Origin: Beroe forskalii
Lineage: Eukaryota; Ctenophora; Nuda; Beroida; Beroidae
Reading direction: 5' to 3'
Assembly (NCBI GenBank): GCA_011033025.1
Contig: WFMF01000037.1
Coordinates: 434,001 to 498,000, forward strand
DNA length: 64,000 nucleotides
This document shows positions 47,201 through 51,197 of this stretch, piece by piece. Below the pieces are notes generated by a model. The model was not told the origin of the DNA and searched no databases. It worked only from the letters and a program-made list of their open reading frames with translations. The position numbers and the translations under genes were made by a program. Position 1 is the stretch's first letter; each line of letters starts with the position of its first letter.

Positions 47201-48137
47201 TTCCTGTCCTCCCAAAAAGGGTTAAAAAACTAAAAAAAAGAAGAAATTAAACTTAGAAGCTGGAAAATATCATTCTTATTAAAAGTTTGTGATTTATGTT
47301 TAAGGAAACAACAAACATGCATACATGAACAGAGAATCAATGTAGCAGATGCCCTCACCTTTCAAGATGTCATCATTATCGAGACTAGGAACAGGAGCAT
47401 TGTCAAACTCTGCTTTCAAATCCTCAATGTCAAGGGGGACAGACGCGTCAAACAACTCCTTCACATTCGTCTTAGTTTTACCTAGTCGGTAAGTGCAGGT
47501 CATAAAGACAGGTGCCTGCAAAATAAACCTTCTAACGTGTAGCGATCTATCGTTTTCATAGTTTATTATAATATCATCTGTATTATGTTATTTCCATCCA
47601 TTTCTATGTCAAATCATGAACCCCAACTATAAGAGAAAATAAAAGGGGTCGAGACTTATGAACCATCCTGTACTCCTGTATGTAATAACATTCTCATTAG
47701 GCATACCTGCAGCCCTTTCTCTTTGTTGAAGTTTCCCTGAACTTGAGCATGGCTTTTGCTTTTGTCAGAGCGCTATTTTTCTTCACTGAAGGTCGACAAC
47801 ATGTTACGATAAATAAGTCAAATTTAAGGTTTGGTCATGAGTAAGAAAGTGCAAAACATGACATAACACACGAGTGACCAAAATGGGCCAAGCAAGTTTT
47901 GTGTTTCACCGGTTGTTTTGTAGCTGAGTGTTAGAAAGATGCAAACATACCCTTCACTTTCGCTAGATGAGTCAGACGAGGAGGAGGATGAAGAGGAAGA
48001 TGTTGTGAGATCAGACGAGACTCTGAGGAAACATCCTCGAAGCTGTCACTTTGCTTCCTCTTGTCTTTCTTGTGACTGCTTTTCTTGTGCTTCAGTTTCT
48101 TCTTTTTCTTGTTCTTTGCGTGGCATTATAGCTATAA
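23160..48137 (-). CDS. SON: SON-like G-patch/dsRBD splicing cofactor, multi-exon gene (span)
   Basis: This is the coding span of a minus-strand gene assembled from GT-AG splice sites and codon phase; its exons are listed separately. Order of the product from its N-terminal side: a Lys-rich then Ser-rich acidic stretch (48.1-47.95 kb); acidic linkers; a long Pro/Gln/Gly-rich exon with nine MPPGFDP repeats leading into an RS/RD-rich segment; a Gln-rich coiled-coil-like exon; a Tyr-rich segment (YDYSDYYMHYYQQAYHLW); basic linkers; a G-patch; and a C-terminal dsRBD. G-patch followed directly by dsRBD behind an RS region is the SON arrangement. By family knowledge SON is a nuclear-speckle protein that helps splice weak introns. 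The true N-terminus was not found. The 53 kb exons may be its start. Two frame breaks (42,207-42,210 and about 48.03 kb) look like assembly indels. NKRF, which also carries both domains, is a less likely alternative. Confidence 0.62.
23383..23535. repeat. Inverted repeat of about 150 bp with 14-bp perfect ends
   Basis: GGTGTCGCCACCTC (23,383-23,396) pairs with GAGGTGGCGACACC (23,522-23,535), and an inner GAAATTTCC/GGAAATTTC pair follows. This is a MITE-like insertion in the last intron, next to the TRIM. Confidence 0.6.
23537..24540 (+). mobile_element. TRIM-like miniature LTR retrotransposon
   Basis: Two nearly identical direct repeats of about 341-343 bp (23,543-23,883 and 24,192-24,534) flank only about 308 bp. 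The whole is bounded by GCCTTA on both sides (23,537-23,542 and 24,535-24,540), a probable 6-bp target duplication. The interior begins TTTGGTGGCCTCGCCG, in the position of a tRNA primer-binding site, and ends with a G-rich tract (TTTTGGGGGGTATATGG) in the place of a polypurine tract. It has no gag or pol, hence non-autonomous. LTR identity appears very high, suggesting recent insertion. It lies in the last intron of the SON-like gene. Confidence 0.72.
24667..25059 (-). CDS. SON: SON-like gene, exon with G-patch and first half of the dsRBD
   Basis: Acceptor CCTCCCAG at 25,060 and donor CAG|GTAACG at 24,667 bound a 131-codon exon, phase 0 at both ends. It starts DLFYGLPMVRSAVGMAILKK, followed by QGWVVGQVLGRG: a G-patch core in which the usual Gly-rich tail is stretched. 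Next comes a KTDQAGLL segment like the KTDRKGL of SON. After an Ala/Lys linker comes the dsRBD start: ISGRHPIAALADYCHQQKWK, then PEYTLLKEDG..HKKLFVFQ, which are helix 1 and strands 1-2. An acidic/basic linker separates the two domains. This is the most diagnostic exon of the gene. Confidence 0.8.
25359..25469 (-). CDS. SON: SON-like gene, exon (37 codons, Met/Gln/Trp linker)
   Basis: Acceptor TTCCTTCAG and donor CCG|GTGGGT bound 111 bases, phase 0 at both ends. The product begins LNECGVTDTEIAMMETSQMQ and ends SAWKKRRQEELPAWTRP, a short helical linker just before the G-patch. SON also has a Trp-containing segment ahead of its G-patch. No catalytic motif is seen. Confidence 0.62.
25470..26700. 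other. Intron sequence, nothing recognised
   Basis: Part of the intron between the exons at 25.36 and 27.02 kb. Short imperfect hairpins around 25.5-25.66 kb; no exon or named repeat seen. Confidence 0.45.
26709..26817. repeat. Long imperfect hairpin of about 109 bp
   Basis: TTATAACA, GATAATACCTTGGTACTTTG, GCCGCGC and AACGCTC are each matched in reverse complement order on the right arm, around a TCACTTCGTTC loop. The mismatches are few. It lies in an intron of the SON-like gene. Confidence 0.75.
27022..27129 (-). CDS. SON: SON-like gene, exon (36 codons, charged helix)
   Basis: Acceptor TACCCTCAG and donor AAG|GTAAGA bound 108 bases, phase 0 at both ends. It encodes a charged, probably helical stretch starting EEIQGLVLKRKKIAQEMVKN and ending MDKMEAVQHK. 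The donor matches the consensus well. Confidence 0.65.
27906..28106. repeat. Multi-hairpin element with shared CTCGGC...GCCTCG loops
   Basis: Three stem-loops stand side by side: AAATTATTGCAC/GTGCAATAATTT, GTATTGTCGCAC/GTGCGACAATAC, then AAATTATTGCAC/GTGCAATAATTT again. Their loops are TCGGCTTCGCCTC, TCGGCCTGCTCCTC and TCGTCTTCGCCTC. An outer stem (GCTAATAAAA/TTTTATTAGC) continues through AGAGCATGGC/GCCATGCTCT to GGCTAATA/TATTAGCC. The whole could fold as a branched cruciform. It is intronic. Confidence 0.75.
28110..31160. other. Intron sequence, nothing recognised
   Basis: AT-rich intron between the exons at 27.1 and 31.2 kb. A 21-bp tandem duplication (CAATTCAATATATTAAT) occurs at about 28,980-29,012. 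No exon with supporting splice sites was found. Confidence 0.45.
31169..31287 (-). CDS. SON: SON-like gene, exon (basic linker)
   Basis: Acceptor CTTCACAG and donor AAG|GTAAAT bound 119 bases. It takes up the single base left by the preceding exon (G|AG gives Glu) and ends in phase 0. The product contains KYPVSQGYGHKRALEKGGAV and ends GRAILFNK. Family unknown for this segment; it is coding by phase and composition. Confidence 0.63.
31408..31537 (-). CDS. SON: SON-like gene, exon with Tyr-rich segment
   Basis: Acceptor ACCCCCAG and donor GCG|GTAAGG bound 130 bases (43 codons plus one base). The product begins APSKDLSADEPVAGYTFPPE and continues into an aromatic run YDYSDYYMHYYQQAYHLW. Tyr-rich low-complexity segments of this kind are common in RNA-granule proteins; that link is inference. 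The acceptor and first codons are tandemly duplicated just upstream (see the 31.5 kb repeat). Confidence 0.65.
31504..31647 (+). repeat. 72-bp tandem duplication spanning an exon boundary
   Basis: The blocks at 31,504-31,542 and 31,576-31,614 are the same except for two substitutions (CAGGCTCATCTG(C/T)TGAC). The duplicated block holds the acceptor and the first codons of the Tyr-rich exon. Translation from the distal copy would reach a TAA before the proximal one. Confidence 0.75.
31727..31855 (-). CDS. SON: SON-like gene, acidic Pro-rich exon
   Basis: Acceptor ACCAACAG and donor ATT|GTGAGT bound 129 bases, phase 0 at both ends. It encodes an acidic, Pro/Gly-rich disordered segment that starts AEETGEIIEEAGDAAPGPE and ends DLDKSDWQI. 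Its upstream intron (31.9-41.25 kb) is the largest in the gene and houses the LDLa receptor gene on the opposite strand. Confidence 0.62.
32543..32667. repeat. Inverted repeat, 17-bp arms
   Basis: TGCCAGACCAGGTATCC (32,543-32,559) pairs with GGATACCTGGTCTGGCA (32,651-32,667) across about 91 bases. This could be the remains of a small DNA transposon. Confidence 0.65.
33330..34760 (+). repeat. 29-bp minisatellite, about 45 copies
   Basis: The unit contains CAGGTGAGACTACGTGTCTC followed by TGACACCAG (variant TGTCACCAG). It is regular from 33,340 to 33,900 and degenerates on both sides (from about 32,870). It is intronic. CAGGTGAGA resembles a splice donor, repeated in the plus sense and so antisense to the host gene. 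Confidence 0.88.
34800..35270 (+). repeat. Degenerate repeat of TTTGAGTCCCATTTGTC(C/T)C units
   Basis: CACTTTTTGAGTC and CCAATTGTCC/TCCATTTGTC words recur with irregular spacing, and again as TGTCCCATTTGTCCCAAGTG near 35.6 kb and TGTCCCGCTTTGTCCCGG near 35.9 kb. Confidence 0.55.
36040..36823 (-). mobile_element. MITE-like element, copy 2, with 13-bp terminal inverted repeats
   Basis: It starts CATAGCTTCATCC (36,040-36,052) and ends GGATGAAGCTATG (36,811-36,823), perfect inverted termini. The interior matches the 15.85 kb element in reverse. The termini may include a TA target duplication (CA-TA-GC). No transposase frame, so it would have been mobilised in trans. Confidence 0.7.
36930..37160 (+). 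repeat. Degenerate tandem repeat (GGGGAGCC-AAATTAG type)
   Basis: GGGAGCCTAAATTAGTACGG, GGGAGCCCAAATTAGAATGG and GGGAGCCAATGTTAGTGTGG, followed by weaker copies of about 22-25 bp. Confidence 0.5.
37760..37835 (+). repeat. Interspersed repeat fragment shared with 14.9 kb
   Basis: Contains CCTTCGGGCTG and GGGAAGTATCCCAAAATGGA, the same two anchors as the 14.86 kb fragment, with a different spacer. Confidence 0.4.
38032..38150. repeat. Clustered hairpins just upstream of the receptor gene
   Basis: ATAATG...CATTAT with loop CTCGGCACGCCTCG, then AACTTACA...TGTAAGTT with loop TCTCGGCTGTCGCCTCG, then a weaker third hairpin. The loop motif is that of the 27.9 kb element while the stems differ. It ends about 45 bases before the receptor ATG. 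Confidence 0.6.
38195..40498 (+). CDS. LDLa-containing seven-transmembrane receptor, RXFP/GRL101-like, single exon
   Basis: This is an intact 767-residue frame without introns. Residues 1-20 form a signal-peptide-like hydrophobic start. LDLa modules lie at about 138-169 (CDGVHDCKDGSDEC) and 295-325 (CDGTVDCPEGADEAGC), with a weaker one at 327-358 (CDHVKDCSNGADEC). Membrane spans lie at about 371-393, 412-443, 457-488, 499-525, 617-642, 668-694 and 703-727. TM2 (YDFVMGLYEILII) and the W..S.YC approach to TM3 (Cys460) resemble relaxin-family and GRL101 receptors. Those normally carry leucine-rich repeats between LDLa and TM1; none is seen here. The DRY position reads TRC (484-486), CWxP reads CWLA (683-686), and NPxxY is kept as NPIFY (722-726). 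The loop between TM4 and TM5 is about 90 residues. The gene lies inside the 9.4 kb intron of the SON-like gene, on the opposite strand. The ligand is unknown. Confidence 0.85.
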   Translation: MVFMVVMISAVSIICVMADNMLLDINGLLHGTQIPMEVAKCSQILNHISDIAYFKEALINQLFSINDPNNSLCEFNVDMLNLKTSTTLSPKISKIISDSKWFCDELNVQNFKSCNGHSMCLTDECGCQSTENWKLGTQFLCPDKSGCIALGNTCDGVHDCKDGSDECICEGFIQLKCPELTKPYCVSLDNLCRLLEKKSPSTYEHREWLNFLRKCLSLKEINKTCRRLKKTYSLKDEFNPIFQCLENESYYPTSSSRDIKAFCKNNCSTYYRNESWDRFCNRLYWGGIGLHALNFLCPGYGYIELRRLCDGTVDCPEGADEAGCPGRFYCSGNSSVEWVESEKLCDHVKDCSNGADECYGCNMGAFTSSDFLISSNIVFALTLLHGAAAVIINARQGYRCYSNTPSSHTGELDRIVLFQIISYDFVMGLYEILIIVSSVIFWVRGKYCNFDAEWRSSIYCAILGILFTFSTHGSLLSIAQISVTRCITCLSNNTIYIKKSVVMMLSLICFVINLGNSVIPIIPLPYIQNIFRTDILFTSLGQNPFVNQNPLNYTLLKDMHNRIFDTEATDLYEILGDLRGTVSNKTMWQTTEISFYGNTGLCVHNMFKSQESFKEYQRSYLSLISITLLVMTGSYIAIVAKIDRSQREVENIAQQHQGKERNIQPHISVTTKVMLMIFSQLLCWLAFIGATCYYTIREDIAVPGMIYEIFALIIMPLNSLLNPIFYSESYKLLIEELVKCTKWYRSRNDTVEEIEMSRFNLPGANSP
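40539..40544 (+). terminator. Weak polyadenylation signal candidate (ATTAAA) after the receptor gene
   Basis: ATTAAA lies 41 bases past the TGA of the receptor gene. It is the commonest variant hexamer. The surrounding AT richness makes chance occurrence likely. Confidence 0.25.
41255..41518 (-). CDS. SON: SON-like gene, Gln/Glu-rich exon
   Basis: Acceptor CCTCTCAG and donor ACG|GTGGGT bound 264 bases (88 codons), phase 0. The product starts SKQKSEKAQQKSYSAAPTAY, has an acidic patch EEEEEPP, then a helix-prone stretch RIVQEVKEQERLAQ followed by a Gln run, and ends QIPSLPPT. It is probably disordered to coiled coil. A 4-base-shifted donor (GTAATA) exists but would break phase with the next exon. 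Confidence 0.65.
41683..41802 (-). CDS. SON: SON-like gene, exon (40 codons, helical)
   Basis: The donor AAG|GTAGGA is clear. Two AGs lie 5 bases apart at the acceptor side. The proximal one (AAG|ACC, start 41,802) keeps phase 0 with the exon before it; the distal CAG (start 41,807) would shift the frame. The product contains EIDPRAVREALKFLQGTTDI and DDDVVRKALMTIK, which look like two amphipathic helices. I do not recognise a domain. Confidence 0.58.
41979..43548 (-). CDS. SON: SON-like gene, giant exon: Pro-rich region, MPPGFDP repeats, RS/RD segment
   Basis: Acceptor TTTACGCAG (exon start 43,548) and donor GCG|GTGAGT (end 41,979). The first about 445 codons are Pro/Gln/Gly-rich and include nine tandem 9-residue units K/R-MPPGFDP-S/T (27-bp DNA repeats, about 42.37-42.64 kb), then FPFGARPPFDGAMLRPGM. 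Straight reading hits TGA at about 42,204. Dropping one C from a four-C run (plus strand GGGG, 42,207-42,210) joins directly to an RS/RD-rich segment (SDSRDKRSRSRERDHDRD and on) that ends PPPQWNKEQNLA and restores phase 0. The exon length, 1570, is one base over a multiple of three, as a single inserted base predicts. A real intron is not possible in so few bases. Confidence 0.66.
43696..43844 (-). CDS. SON: SON-like gene, acidic exon (DPEPDP, poly-Gln)
   Basis: Acceptor CATTTCAG and donor CAG|GTACCT bound 149 bases. It takes the single base left by the exon at 47.36 kb (G|AG gives Glu) and ends in phase 0 into the giant exon. The product starts PEKEVDTPEAGSKKSAPRII and ends EQQQQLTDQ. A short direct duplication (gaaatggggaaataccgaa) lies immediately upstream in the intron. 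Confidence 0.6.
44305..44560 (+). repeat. Tandem repeat of about 80 bp with GGCCCGAAGGGCCC-type hairpins, three copies
   Basis: GAGGGCCGAAGGCCCGAG followed by GACCCGAAGGGTCCGAGGG and GAGCATTGGACGATGGACCT recurs three times with variation. Each copy has one or two short palindromes. It interrupts the mariner remnant. Confidence 0.7.
45459..45742. repeat. Perfect 109-bp inverted repeat with 66-bp spacer
   Basis: 45,459-45,567 is the exact reverse complement of 45,634-45,742 as I read it base by base. The arms start TTTTTTCCCAAAACC and end TTAAAACTGC. It is intronic in the SON-like gene and lies within the decayed transposase region. Confidence 0.9.
46927..47229 (-). CDS. Candidate exon or alternative 3' exon in the SON-like locus
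   Basis: On the minus strand, after an acceptor with a long T tract (TTTTTTTTAG at 47,230), 100 codons are open before TGA at 46,927. The product starts FFNPFWEDRNGKPNKVADFS and runs through GPLPKVKPEKLVNQFFAKEL with normal, non-repetitive composition. It begins in phase 0, whereas the exon before it (47,359) leaves one base, so it does not fit the main chain as read. It could be an alternative terminal exon, a skipped exon with an indel, or a fortuitous frame. I do not recognise the family. The opposite strand is also open over this stretch, which weakens the case. Confidence 0.35.
   Translation of the reverse strand, partial: FFNPFWEDRNGKPNKVADFSNVTVGKLPIKGPLPKVKPEKLVNQFFAKELVNPKPKASIKIGIISQKIQSAGACSSVLGPGLEICPVSPLRAIPFYKRSQ
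47359..47515 (-). CDS. SON: SON-like gene, exon (52 codons)
   Basis: Acceptor ATTTTGCAG and donor AAAG|GTGAGG bound 157 bases, entering in phase 0 and leaving one base. The product starts APVFMTCTYRLGKTKTNVKE and ends NAPVPSLDNDDILK, acidic towards its end. It joins in phase to the acidic exon at 43.84 kb. Confidence 0.58.
47707..47772 (-). CDS. SON: SON-like gene, short exon (22 codons)
   Basis: The donor CTGCAG|GTATGC gives a phase-0 join to the next exon (…NKEKGLQ|APVF). The acceptor is uncertain. TAG|CGC at 47,773 gives RSDKSKSHAQVQGNFNKEKG with no stop. The better CAG 13 bases upstream would place TAG in frame. The phase left by the Ser-rich exon upstream (two bases) does not match the first choice, so an indel or a different donor is involved. 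Confidence 0.42.
47951..48137 (-). CDS. SON: SON-like gene, Lys-rich/Ser-rich exon cut by the assembly gap
   Basis: The exon ends at donor AAGG|GTATGT (47,951) and its start is lost in the N run. One frame reads a Lys-rich stretch (KNKKKKKLKHKKSSHKKDKR) and ends KQSDSFEDVSSES. A second frame then reads a Ser run and ends SDSSSESEG. The switch at about 48.03 kb needs one extra base, so a single-base deletion in the assembly is likely. Lys-rich followed by acidic Ser-rich sequence is typical of SR-related splicing proteins; SON has a similar poly-Lys tract near its N-terminus. Confidence 0.45.
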
Positions 48138-48237
48138 NNNNNNNNNNNNNNNNNNNNNNNNNNNNNNNNNNNNNNNNNNNNNNNNNNNNNNNNNNNNNNN
48201 NNNNNNNNNNNNNNNNNNNNNNNNNNNNNNNNNNNNN
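48138..48237. other. Assembly gap (100 N)
   Basis: Exactly 100 N. This is the usual placeholder for a scaffold gap of unknown size, so the true distance between the Lys-rich exon and the upstream sequence is not known. Confidence 0.95.
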
Positions 48238-48697
48238 CGGCATACTGCATAGTTATTATCAGATTATTATCATAATATTACAATTAAATTGTTAAGTTTT
48301 TATTGTTAAATTTCTTGCTTTTATCACTTCTTTTTTCATTTCTGTTGTGTCCTTTTCATTCGTTTAAATATATTTTCTGTTCATGGAGACCGAACATTTG
48401 GAACGTGATTGAACAAATAACCAAACAATATGCCTCATTTTCGTGATTTTAAGTTTTAAGATACCTCGCCTTGAACGGTATTTATTGATTAAATTAATTA
48501 AGTGTGAACATATTTTGAATGATTATGTAAATTGTCCCTGCATAACCCTTCCTTGAATAACTCTCACATTATCAACAGGCAAATGAATAGGAAGCACACC
48601 GAAGATCTTCCCAACTTCAGTTCACCCTACAATCTATCTCGATCCATCTTCACATCAGCTGCTGATCTCTGCCCGTGACCGCAGCAAGCCAGCCCTC

Positions 48698-49684
48698 ATG
48701 AAGCTACACGAGCACTTCATCGCCTCCTCGGCCGGAGGAGTGATCGTGGCTCTGGTAGCCACGCCCTTTGACGTCATCAAGACACGGCTGATCGCTCAGA
48801 CCCTGCACACGCACGACAGATCGTGTTTCTACAAGTATTGCGAGGGGGTGCTGAACAGCGCCTGTCTCAGCTGTGGCTTCGAGCACTCGCCTCAGAACGT
48901 TTACAAGGGACTTTGTCAGAGACAGGTGTACTCGGGGACGCTGGACGCTGCCGTAAAGATAGTCAGGAACGAGGGTCTCCCGGCCCTTTGGAACGGCACC
49001 ACCCCCACCTTACTGATGGTCGTCCCTGCTGCTGTCACGTATTTTACTATGTTTGATTTCATGAGAGATCGGGGCCGCTTTGTACTGCCTGAGAAGTACC
49101 ACCATTTGGTGCCATCTGGAGCGGGACTTACAGCCAGGTTAGTTAATGTGGGCATATTCTCTCCCATCGAAATGATACGAACTAAAGCACAAAGTGAGCA
49201 GTTACTATCGTATTCCAGGCTGAAAGAATCCATCAGTAGCCACATTAGAGCTAATGGTGTCAGGTCCCTGTGGACCGGTGCAAAGTCACAGCTCTTCCGA
49301 GATTTACCCTTCACTCTGGTGTATTGGTATCTTCAAGATGCGGTCAAAGTGAAACTTGCTAAACGAGGTCATGATACGTTGTCCAGTAACTGTATTGGAG
49401 CTATAGTCGGTGGTGCAGTTGCTTCTGTCATATCTCATCCTTTTGAATTGACCAAAGTTCAGATACAATCGAACGTAGGAAATACTTCCGCGTCAGATAT
49501 CAGTCAGAAGGGATTGCTTAGTCATCTGAGGAGCATCGCTAAAACGGACGGTATTGGGGCATTGTACGTGGGATTAGCTCCTAGAATGTTCAAGATTATG
49601 CCTTCTTGTGCTATATTCATCACAACTTTCGAGGGTTTGAAGGAGTATTTCAATAGAGAGAAATCGGTCAGTGCTGATTATTGA
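48698..49684 (+). CDS. SLC25A39: SLC25A39/40-type mitochondrial carrier, single exon
   Basis: This is an intact 328-residue frame. All three mitochondrial-carrier signatures are present: P23-x-D25-x-x-K28, P156-x-E158-x-x-R161 and P248-x-E250-x-x-K253, each starting one of three roughly 100-residue repeats with two membrane spans each. A Cys-rich matrix loop in repeat 1 (C43, C48, C56, C59) is the hallmark of SLC25A39/40. These import glutathione into mitochondria, and the loop is linked to iron-sulfur sensing (family knowledge). The chosen Met gives a start slightly shorter than usual for the family; the frame stays open upstream to a TGA at about 48,592 but without an earlier ATG. A 31-codon upstream ORF in another frame overlaps this region. 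The gene has no introns and lies opposite the SON-like exons. It may be a retrocopy, but no poly(A) tail or flanking duplication is visible. Confidence 0.87.
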   Translation: MKLHEHFIASSAGGVIVALVATPFDVIKTRLIAQTLHTHDRSCFYKYCEGVLNSACLSCGFEHSPQNVYKGLCQRQVYSGTLDAAVKIVRNEGLPALWNGTTPTLLMVVPAAVTYFTMFDFMRDRGRFVLPEKYHHLVPSGAGLTARLVNVGIFSPIEMIRTKAQSEQLLSYSRLKESISSHIRANGVRSLWTGAKSQLFRDLPFTLVYWYLQDAVKVKLAKRGHDTLSSNCIGAIVGGAVASVISHPFELTKVQIQSNVGNTSASDISQKGLLSHLRSIAKTDGIGALYVGLAPRMFKIMPSCAIFITTFEGLKEYFNREKSVSADY

Positions 49685-50664
49685 TTTTCTAATTTATTTA
49701 GACCCGACTTCATTTAGATTTGAACATTTGAGTGATATGCTATTAAGGTGTTCTTCATATTTAATTGGAAAGATATGTGATTTGGGACCGGATGCCGGTA
49801 CATTTTAGTTTAATCAAACACCCATTTCATTGCTTGTATTTGCTTAATTGAAATAAGCTTTAATGGCTAGCTCCATGGTCAAGTATCTACAATCAGCAAT
49901 GATAGATCACACTGCATAATCGAGTGACAAGTCCTATACTTAATTGTCCTATACTTGATTCATCACCTCTCATGGTAGAAAGGTGGTTCATCATTAGGAT
50001 TTCATTTAAAAAAGTTGCTGCTTTGCCATGTTTCCATAACCCAGTGAGCAGCCAATACCCGCTAAAAATGTGCCCATTGAGAAGAAGGCGCCAACGCCAT
50101 AAAACAAATGTTTAGATGTGAATGCGCGATTTACGCGCACGTATGTCCACCCTGTCGTATTTGGGCTCGTACGCGGATTTTAGTTTGTCCACGAAAGTGA
50201 TTGGAATGTGAGTGCGAAGTGATTGAAAAGTGATTGGAGAAAGATCGGCGAGAGCTCGGTTAAAGATGTGAGAATGATCGCGAAGTGATTGTAAAGTGAT
50301 TGGAACAATATATCTGTCATCAGCACGTTTCGATGCTTCGGAGATAGTGAGATACAGACGACGGGTCTTGTTGAAAGATGTCCACATCGAGGGAGTAGTG
50401 GGCTTGGACAATGTGGAAATCAGGGTTAATTTTGCCTTTAAAATCACAGTTTGTGGACGTTGGGGAGGGTTGAAATTTTGCGGATTTCCTTCATGAATGA
50501 CTAACCAGATGGTTCTTTTAGGCGAGTAAACAACTGGTCGAGTGAATTCATACTTCTGGGAGTTGTCACATGTTTAATTTTGAAATTTTTAAATGTTACC
50601 CGTACCCGCTTGCTTTCAGCGATTTAGACCAACTCCGATGACCGAGCACCCCTTTTTGTAACCA

Positions 50665-50800
50665 TTAGGGATCGTTCACATATTACGTAATCAATTTTTA
50701 GCCATTTTCAACCCCTCCCTCCCCCTCGTTATCAAAGCCCAACACCCCTCTCTTGAGGAGAATATTACGTAATCATGGCTTAACCCCCCCCACCTTTTAA
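50665..50800. mobile_element. MITE terminus (AGGGATCGTTCACATATTAC type)
   Basis: AGGGATCGTTCACATATTAC followed by GTAATCA and a second ATATTACGTAATCA about 90 bases on. Ends of this form are typical of invertebrate MITEs. The opposite end was not found, so this may be a truncated copy. Confidence 0.4.
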
Positions 50801-51197
50801 GTAGAAAATGAAGAAAATGGACAATGTGAATACTTTAATAAAATTGATTATGTTTCAACTTTGGAAAAATTTATGAAAATATTGTGGTAAAAAGGGAGTT
50901 TAGAAGGGAATAAACAGCGGAATCATGATTAAAGACTCTTTTATTAGATTTGCAGTAGTCTAAACACTCGAAATAGATTAAAAAACAAAAAACAGATTTC
51001 CTGATGCTAACAACTGTCTAAGGTTTGCATCACAACCCTCTTTACTACCCTATTGACGAGGTCCTATTGACTGATGAGCACACATACGTGTAACTGTAAG
51101 GCGCACTAAAAACTGGGGCTGGGAGTCAGCCCTTTGTCCTCAGCCAATGCCTGAATTTCAGCCATCCGTGTTGCTGGCAAAATGGTACCACAGGAAC

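Noticed and set aside
51070-51100. Hammerhead ribozyme (CTGATGAG core)
   Set aside because: The GAAA core partner and the flanking stems are missing.
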